Assembly (NCBI RefSeq): GCF_946885885.1
Contig: NZ_CAMPHN010000167.1
Coordinates: 1 to 9,215 of the forward strand
DNA: 9,215 nt
From: an uncultured Pseudomonas sp.
Lineage (GTDB): Bacteria > Pseudomonadota > Gammaproteobacteria > Pseudomonadales > Pseudomonadaceae
Reading direction: 5' to 3'
The notes beneath the pieces were generated by a model. It was not told the origin of the DNA, did no database searches, and saw only the letters and a program-made list of their open reading frames with translations. The position numbers were made by a program, and so were the translations under genes. This document shows positions 5,943 to 9,215 of this stretch, one piece after another. Numbering within the stretch: the first letter of the stretch is position 1; every line of letters begins with the position of its first letter.

Positions 5943-6386
5943 ATGCGTGTCGCCCAACTGGCCAAAGCCGCCGAGGTCAGCGCCGAAACCGTACGTCACT
6001 ACAGCGAACTCGGGCTGCTGCGGCCTTCGCGCGATCCCCATAACGGCTATCAGCGGTTCAGCCAAAACGATTTGCAACGCCTGCGCTTTATCGTCCGCGC
6101 CCGTCGTCTGGGCTTCAGCCTCAAGGATGTGCAAGCGATTCTCGCCCGCGCCGACAGCGGTGCCGCACCTTGTGCCGAGGTACGCGATCTGATGCGCGAA
6201 CGCCTGGCCGCACTGCAAGCGCATATCGACGAATGCCAACGCCTGGCCCTGGTGATGCACGATGCGCTCGAGGATTGGGCCGGCAAAGCCGAATGCGCCC
6301 CGGACGGCCAGGCGATCTGCCGCCTGATCGAGGATTTCGAATTACCCGGCGCAAGCCGCCCGGCAACGCCCTGCCCCGCGCATTAA
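5943..6386 (+). CDS. MerR-family regulator, heavy-metal-responsive type
   Basis: A 147-aa regulator. The N-terminal winged helix-turn-helix (RVAQLAKAAEVSAETVRHYSELGLL, about 2-26) is followed by the MerR wing (DPHNGYQRFS, 31-40). A dimerisation helix spans about 79-112. The metal-binding loop resembles the ZntR/CueR/CadR group: Cys77 (SGAAPCAEV), and Cys118 with Cys126 spaced C-x7-C (ECAPDGQAIC), plus further cysteines at 98 and 144. In this family a cysteine near position 77 accompanies divalent-ion sensing (ZntR, MerR), while serine there marks monovalent copper sensors (CueR). I therefore infer a divalent metal or thiol-reactive effector. Such regulators untwist promoters with 19-20-bp spacers. 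No metal transporter gene is visible here, so its target is unidentified. GGAG (5932-5935) lies 7 nt before the ATG. The terminator-like hairpin just upstream separates it from mlaA. Confidence 0.85.
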   Translation: MRVAQLAKAAEVSAETVRHYSELGLLRPSRDPHNGYQRFSQNDLQRLRFIVRARRLGFSLKDVQAILARADSGAAPCAEVRDLMRERLAALQAHIDECQRLALVMHDALEDWAGKAECAPDGQAICRLIEDFELPGASRPATPCPAH

Positions 6387-6432
6387 TCGACGATTCGACA
6401 AAGTGGGCCGCCAGTAACCCGGACGCGCCTTT

Positions 6433-6508
6433 GTAGGGTGGACATAGCGAAGCTTTGTCCACCGCTGGCGCCCGGATGGTGGACAAGCCTTCGGCATGTC
6501 CACCCTAC
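6433..6508. repeat. REPIN-like doublet of inverted REP palindromes
   Basis: A 76-bp element bounded by perfect 12-bp inverted termini, GTAGGGTGGACA (6433-6444) and TGTCCACCCTAC (6497-6508). It contains two hairpins. In the left one GGTGGACA (6437-6444) pairs with TGTCCACC (6456-6463) and encloses an AGC-GAA-GCT inner stem-loop. In the right one GGTGGACA (6478-6485) pairs with TGTCCACC (6497-6504) and encloses GCC-TTC-GGC. This is the architecture of Pseudomonas REP doublets (REPINs), mobilised in trans by RAYT transposases. It lies between the convergent merR and ccm operon ends, where it could also limit read-through or protect mRNA 3' ends. No RAYT gene is in the window. Confidence 0.85.
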
Positions 6509-6544
6509 GATCTAGCAGGTTTTCGGCAAGCGAGCGCCTCGCTA

Positions 6545-6868
6545 TTACTGCGCGTAGCGCCGATACAGGCCCGGCGGTACGCCGCTGCTGTCGGTGGGTC
6601 GCCACGGGCCTTGCGGGCTGTTGGCCCAGCTCCAGCCGTTGTTCCAGCGGTAATAGGTGCGCTCGCGGTAATACAGGTCGCGCGCACCGCCGACCACGTA
6701 GACGCCCAAACCGCCATCCCAATGACTCTCCGCCCCTGGCGGCGGCGCGTAACGCGGGTGGGATTTAGTGGTGGTGGGGTTCTGGCTGATCGGTGCCTTG
6801 CTGTGCACCGCGCAACCGGCCAGGCTCGACAAAGCGAGCGCCAGAGCAAGCGTTAACAAGCGTTTCAT
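6545..6868 (-). CDS. small lipoprotein of unknown function coupled to ccmI
   Basis: A 107-aa predicted lipoprotein. It has a basic start (MKR), a hydrophobic core (LLTLALALALSSLAG) and a lipobox LAGC with Cys19 as the lipidation site. Ala at +2 suggests outer-membrane sorting. The mature part is rich in aromatic, Pro and Gly residues: HWDGGLGVYVVGGARDLYYR (49-68), then TYYRWNNGWSWANSPQGPW (71-89). It has only one cysteine and no recognised catalytic motif. The ATG overlaps the ccmI stop as ATGA, so it is probably the last translationally coupled gene of the ccm operon. The in-frame extension upstream of this ATG would hide the signal peptide and is rejected. AAGGA sits close to the ATG. I do not recognise a named family; an envelope-associated structural or cytochrome-assembly accessory role is only a guess. 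Confidence 0.8.
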   Translation of the reverse strand: MKRLLTLALALALSSLAGCAVHSKAPISQNPTTTKSHPRYAPPPGAESHWDGGLGVYVVGGARDLYYRERTYYRWNNGWSWANSPQGPWRPTDSSGVPPGLYRRYAQ

Positions 6869-8070
6869 TGTCCTTGGCCTTCGGCGGTGTCGATGGTCAG
6901 TTGCTGCGGCTCGCTGGTGTTGCTGGCCAGCGGTTGGCTGCTGCCTATCCACTCGCCGGCCGTGGCGTTGCCGCTGCGCGAGATACGCGCCAGCAATTGC
7001 ACCTGCTCGAAGCCGGAAATCTTCAGTTGCGGCATCATCGCGTCACTGTCGGACAGGCTCACCTCGGCCGGCAGATCGGCCACGGTCAGGCGTTTCACCG
7101 CCAACGGCATCGGCGGGCCGGATACCGCGCGGGCGAAGACGAACACCGCGTCGCCGGGCTGCACTTTGCCTTTGAGCGCGTCGGCCAAGGCGACTTTGAC
7201 AGTCAAGGCCTGCGCCGGAGCCGCTGCCGGGGCGTCGGCCGTCTGCGGATTCAGGCGCTTGCGGGCTTGCTCGATGCCGCCTTGAATGGCCGCGCGCGAC
7301 GGGTCTTGCGCCGGCAGCGCCGCGACCAGTTGCTGCCAGTAGTCGATGGCCTGCTGGAAACGCTGTTCTTCATAGGCGGCGATACCGAGCAGGCCCAGGC
7401 TGGTCACTTCCGCGGGGTCGGCGCGTAGCGCTTCATCGGTCAGCGCTTGCAGTTGCTCGGTCCATTGCCGCTCGCCAGCGAAGTACAGCGCCTGCGCCCA
7501 TTGACCCAACAGCTCGGGCGCGCGTTCGCTCAGAGTCACCGCCCGTTCGAAAGCCGCGGCGGCATCGCCGGCACGTTCCTGAGCCATATAGGTGCGCCCG
7601 AGGAAATACCAGGCCTCGGCCGAATCGGGCTCGCTTTGCACCTGGGCTTCCAGGCGCGCGGTCATTTCTTCGATGGTTTTCGGTTGCTCGGCAAAGGTAC
7701 GCGCGCGTTCGACATCGTCGATGGCGCCCCAGTGCAAATACAGGCCATAGGCCAATAGCGGCATCAACAAGGCGGCGGTCAGCGGCACCTTATTGCCCAA
7801 CACGCGCTGGCGCGATTGGCCCTGGGCACCTTCGGTATCGGCCAACAGCTCGCGAGCCGCCTCGTCGCGCCCGGCCTGCAATTGGCGGTCGTCGAGCGCG
7901 CCAGCGGCATGCTGGCTTTGCAGCTCCTGCAGGCGTTCCTGATACAGGCTCACATTGAGCGCGGTGCGGTCCTCTTCGGCCTGCGCTTTGCGCCCGCGCA
8001 CCACCGGAAGCAGCAGAAAAGCCAAGGCCACCAACAACAGCAGGCCGGCGCACAACCAGAATTCGATCAT
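6865..8070 (-). CDS. ccmI: CcmI (CycH), TPR apocytochrome c chaperone of the haem lyase complex
   Basis: CcmI presents apocytochrome c to the CcmF/CcmH haem-ligation complex. This 401-aa bipartite form has an N-terminal membrane domain: TM1 (about 3-24), a cytoplasmic coiled-coil-like loop (YQERLQELQSQHAAGALDDRQLQAGRDE, about 43-70) and TM2 (about 93-113). The periplasmic TPR region follows (about 137-265; AWYFLGRTYMAQERAGDAAAAFERAVTL is a clear repeat, with GLLGIAAYEEQRFQQAIDYWQQLV another). An Ala/Pro linker (277-288) leads to the C-terminal periplasmic domain (about 289-398). Length and layout match Pseudomonas CcmI. Its ATG overlaps the ccmH stop by one base (TGATG), and its own stop overlaps the lipoprotein ATG. 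Confidence 0.95.
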   Translation of the reverse strand: MIEFWLCAGLLLLVALAFLLLPVVRGRKAQAEEDRTALNVSLYQERLQELQSQHAAGALDDRQLQAGRDEAARELLADTEGAQGQSRQRVLGNKVPLTAALLMPLLAYGLYLHWGAIDDVERARTFAEQPKTIEEMTARLEAQVQSEPDSAEAWYFLGRTYMAQERAGDAAAAFERAVTLSERAPELLGQWAQALYFAGERQWTEQLQALTDEALRADPAEVTSLGLLGIAAYEEQRFQQAIDYWQQLVAALPAQDPSRAAIQGGIEQARKRLNPQTADAPAAAPAQALTVKVALADALKGKVQPGDAVFVFARAVSGPPMPLAVKRLTVADLPAEVSLSDSDAMMPQLKISGFEQVQLLARISRSGNATAGEWIGSSQPLASNTSEPQQLTIDTAEGQGQ

Positions 8071-8597
8071 CAGTCTTTACTATCCACAGGCGGTTGATTG
8101 GCGGGCTGTTGGTTGGCCGGCTGTTGATTGGCCGGCTGTTGATTGAGGAGCGCAGCCAGGCGTTGCTGTTCGTCCGCTGACAGCCCCTCGGCGGCAGCAC
8201 TGCGCTTGCCGCGCCGGCGCAACACTATGACCCCGAGCAGCACGAAACCGCCGACCAACAGCCCCGCCGGGCCGTACCACAACAACAGGGTGCGCGCCGT
8301 CACCGGCGGTTTGTAGAGCACGAAATCGCCATAGCGGTTGACCAGAAACTCGATGATCTGCTCGTCGCTCTGCCCCTCGTCGAGCATGCGATAGATCTGC
8401 GCGCGCAGGTCCATCGCGATAGGCGCGTCGGAGTCGGCGATATTCTGGTTCTGACACTTGGGGCAACGCAGCTCTTCGACCAGGGTGCGATAACGCTCGC
8501 GCTCGGCATCGCTGGCGAACTCGTAGGTATCGATGGCGGCCTGGGCGCTGCCGAGCAATGCCAAACCCAGTACGGCGGCCCCGAGCCAGCGCTTCAT
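8070..8597 (-). CDS. ccmH: CcmH (CycL/Ccl2), thiol-disulfide component of cytochrome c maturation
   Basis: CcmH is a membrane-anchored periplasmic thiol-redox protein that keeps the apocytochrome CXXCH cysteines reduced and passes them to haem ligation. This 175-aa protein has a signal peptide (about 1-20, GSAQA) and the signature LRCPKCQNQNIADSDAPIA (43-61) with redox cysteines Cys45 and Cys48. IIEFLVNRYGDFVLYKPP (81-98) follows, then one TM helix (about 103-126) and a basic cytoplasmic stretch (RRRGKR). The C-terminal tail contains three in-frame copies of NQQPA (152-166), a low-complexity extension outside the conserved domain. Its start overlaps the ccmG stop as ATGA. It is the short CcmH type, with the TPR part supplied by separate CcmI. 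Confidence 0.96.
   Translation of the reverse strand: MKRWLGAAVLGLALLGSAQAAIDTYEFASDAERERYRTLVEELRCPKCQNQNIADSDAPIAMDLRAQIYRMLDEGQSDEQIIEFLVNRYGDFVLYKPPVTARTLLLWYGPAGLLVGGFVLLGVIVLRRRGKRSAAAEGLSADEQQRLAALLNQQPANQQPANQQPANQPPVDSKD
8096..8140 (-). repeat. 15-bp tandem repeat, three units, in the 3' end of ccmH
   Basis: Three consecutive 15-bp units on the plus strand (8096-8110, 8111-8125, 8126-8140) follow gattggccggctgtt with single-base differences, and partial copies flank both ends. On the minus strand each unit encodes Asn-Gln-Gln-Pro-Ala. Unit length is a multiple of three, so changes in copy number keep the frame. Confidence 0.9.
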
Positions 8598-9130
8598 TGC
8601 GCCACCTCATCGACCAGCTCTTGATAAAGCGGCGCCAACTGCTCGCGCCATACCCGCTCGTCGATCACCCCGACGTACTTGTGGCGGATGATGCCGTTCT
8701 TATCGACCAGAAAGGTCTCGGGCGCGCCATAGACGCCGAGGTCCAACCCGAGGGTACCGCGCGCGTCACTGATATTCAGCTGATAGGGATTGTGCAGCTC
8801 CACCAGCCATTTCTGCGCGGCGGCGTTGTCGTCCTTGTAGTTGACCCCATGGATGGTCACCCCCATTTCCGCCAGCTTGTTCAGCACCGGGTGCTCGGCG
8901 CGGCAGGCCACGCACCAGGTGGCCCAGACATTGACCAACGCGGGTTTGCCCTTGAAGTCGGCGACGCTGAGGGTTTTATCGCCCTGCACCGCTGGCAGGG
9001 AGAACGCCGGGAAGGGTTTGCCGATCAGCGCCGAGGGCAGCTCGGTCGGGTCGAGAAACAAGCCGCGGTAGAGAAATACCGCCACGCCGAGAAAGATCGC
9101 CAAGGGCAACAGCAGAATCAGACGTTTCAT
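8594..9130 (-). CDS. ccmG: CcmG (DsbE), thioredoxin-like thiol:disulfide interchange protein
   Basis: CcmG is a periplasmic, membrane-tethered thioredoxin-fold protein. With CcmH it reduces the haem-binding cysteines of apocytochrome c, drawing electrons from CcdA or DsbD. This 178-aa protein has an N-terminal TM anchor (about 4-22), the linker IGKPFPAFSLPAV (36-48) and LVNVWATWCVACRAEHP (65-81), with active site W72-C73-V-A-C76. The Ccm-specific GVNYKDD (95-101) and GVYGAPETFLVD (132-143) follow; Pro137 is the usual cis-proline. The CVAC dipeptide is a mild variant of the common CPTC/CVSC forms. The start overlaps the ccmF stop (ATGA) and the stop overlaps the ccmH start (ATGA). Confidence 0.96.
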   Translation of the reverse strand: MKRLILLLPLAIFLGVAVFLYRGLFLDPTELPSALIGKPFPAFSLPAVQGDKTLSVADFKGKPALVNVWATWCVACRAEHPVLNKLAEMGVTIHGVNYKDDNAAAQKWLVELHNPYQLNISDARGTLGLDLGVYGAPETFLVDKNGIIRHKYVGVIDERVWREQLAPLYQELVDEVAQ

Positions 9131-9215
9131 GCTTGCGCTCCCGCCAGGCCCAGCGCTTCGCGAACGCGGGTTTTGACTTTCATCCGGTAGCGTTTATCGG
9201 AGGCCGAGAGCACGC
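9127..9215 (-). CDS. ccmF: CcmF haem lyase subunit, C-terminal end, cut by the window edge
   Basis: Only the last 28 codons are inside the window. The tail reads VLSASDKRYRMKVKTRV and ends in ALGLAGAQA before TGA (complement of 9127-9129). The SASDKRYR stretch, at the end of the last membrane region, matches my memory of CcmF C-termini, and the position directly upstream of ccmG fits the ccmFGHI order. CcmF is the large multi-TM subunit that ligates haem from CcmE to apocytochrome c. The stop overlaps the ccmG ATG as ATGA. Confidence 0.85.
   Translation of the reverse strand, partial: VLSASDKRYRMKVKTRVREALGLAGAQA

Noticed and set aside
6793..7428. Plus-strand open frames opposite ccmI
   Set aside because: Low-complexity products antisense to a clearly recognised ccmI; no ribosome-binding site or domain.
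1..9215. CRISPR array, tRNA or rRNA gene, insertion sequence, phage or defence system
   Set aside because: No direct-repeat/spacer array, RNA-gene signature, transposase, integrase or defence-type domain was seen on either strand; the content is core metabolism and envelope genes.

Overview
The window is a GC-rich, densely coded bacterial segment. Gene content and order point to Pseudomonas or a close gammaproteobacterial relative: a type I cytochrome c maturation operon ending ccmF-ccmG-ccmH-ccmI, an mlaA (vacJ) gene overlapped by an alpha/beta hydrolase gene, a membrane-fused glycoside hydrolase 17 'glucan synthase', a DUF2061 protein and a REPIN-type palindromic doublet. This assignment comes from recognising the proteins by eye; no database search was run.

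Layout. Positions 1-128 are a leader with a dyad (7-29) upstream of a YjgH-like RidA-family gene (129-533, +). Positions 534-785 are non-coding with nested short hairpins and a T-run. A 74-aa DUF2061 membrane protein (786-1010, +) and a large GH17/membrane fusion protein (1106-2668, +) follow. A small membrane protein on the opposite strand (2656-3036, -) overlaps the fusion gene tail-to-tail by 13 bp. After a 209-bp gap come a GNAT acetyltransferase (3246-3767, +), an exported serine hydrolase (3807-5105, +) and mlaA (5098-5871, +, GTG start overlapping the hydrolase stop). A terminator-like hairpin (5890-5926) sits between mlaA and a heavy-metal-type MerR regulator (5943-6386, +). Positions 6387-6544 hold a REPIN-like doublet (6433-6508) between convergent transcription units. 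The rest of the window is the minus-strand ccm operon tail: ccmF C-terminus (9127-9215, cut by the window edge), ccmG (8594-9130), ccmH (8070-8597), ccmI (6865-8070) and a small lipoprotein gene (6545-6868).

How the genes work together. The four ccm genes encode the haem-ligation and apocytochrome-reduction end of periplasmic cytochrome c biogenesis. Every junction in this tail is a stop/start overlap (ATGA or TGATG), which implies tight translational coupling. That coupling extends to the uncharacterised lipoprotein. The hydrolase and mlaA genes also overlap, suggesting a joint envelope role next to MlaA's retrograde phospholipid transport.

Most of the window is ordinary core-genome content. 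The points most worth a second look are the cysteine-free MlaA coupled to an exported hydrolase, the ccm-coupled lipoprotein, the hairpin abutting the merR ribosome-binding site, and the REPIN.
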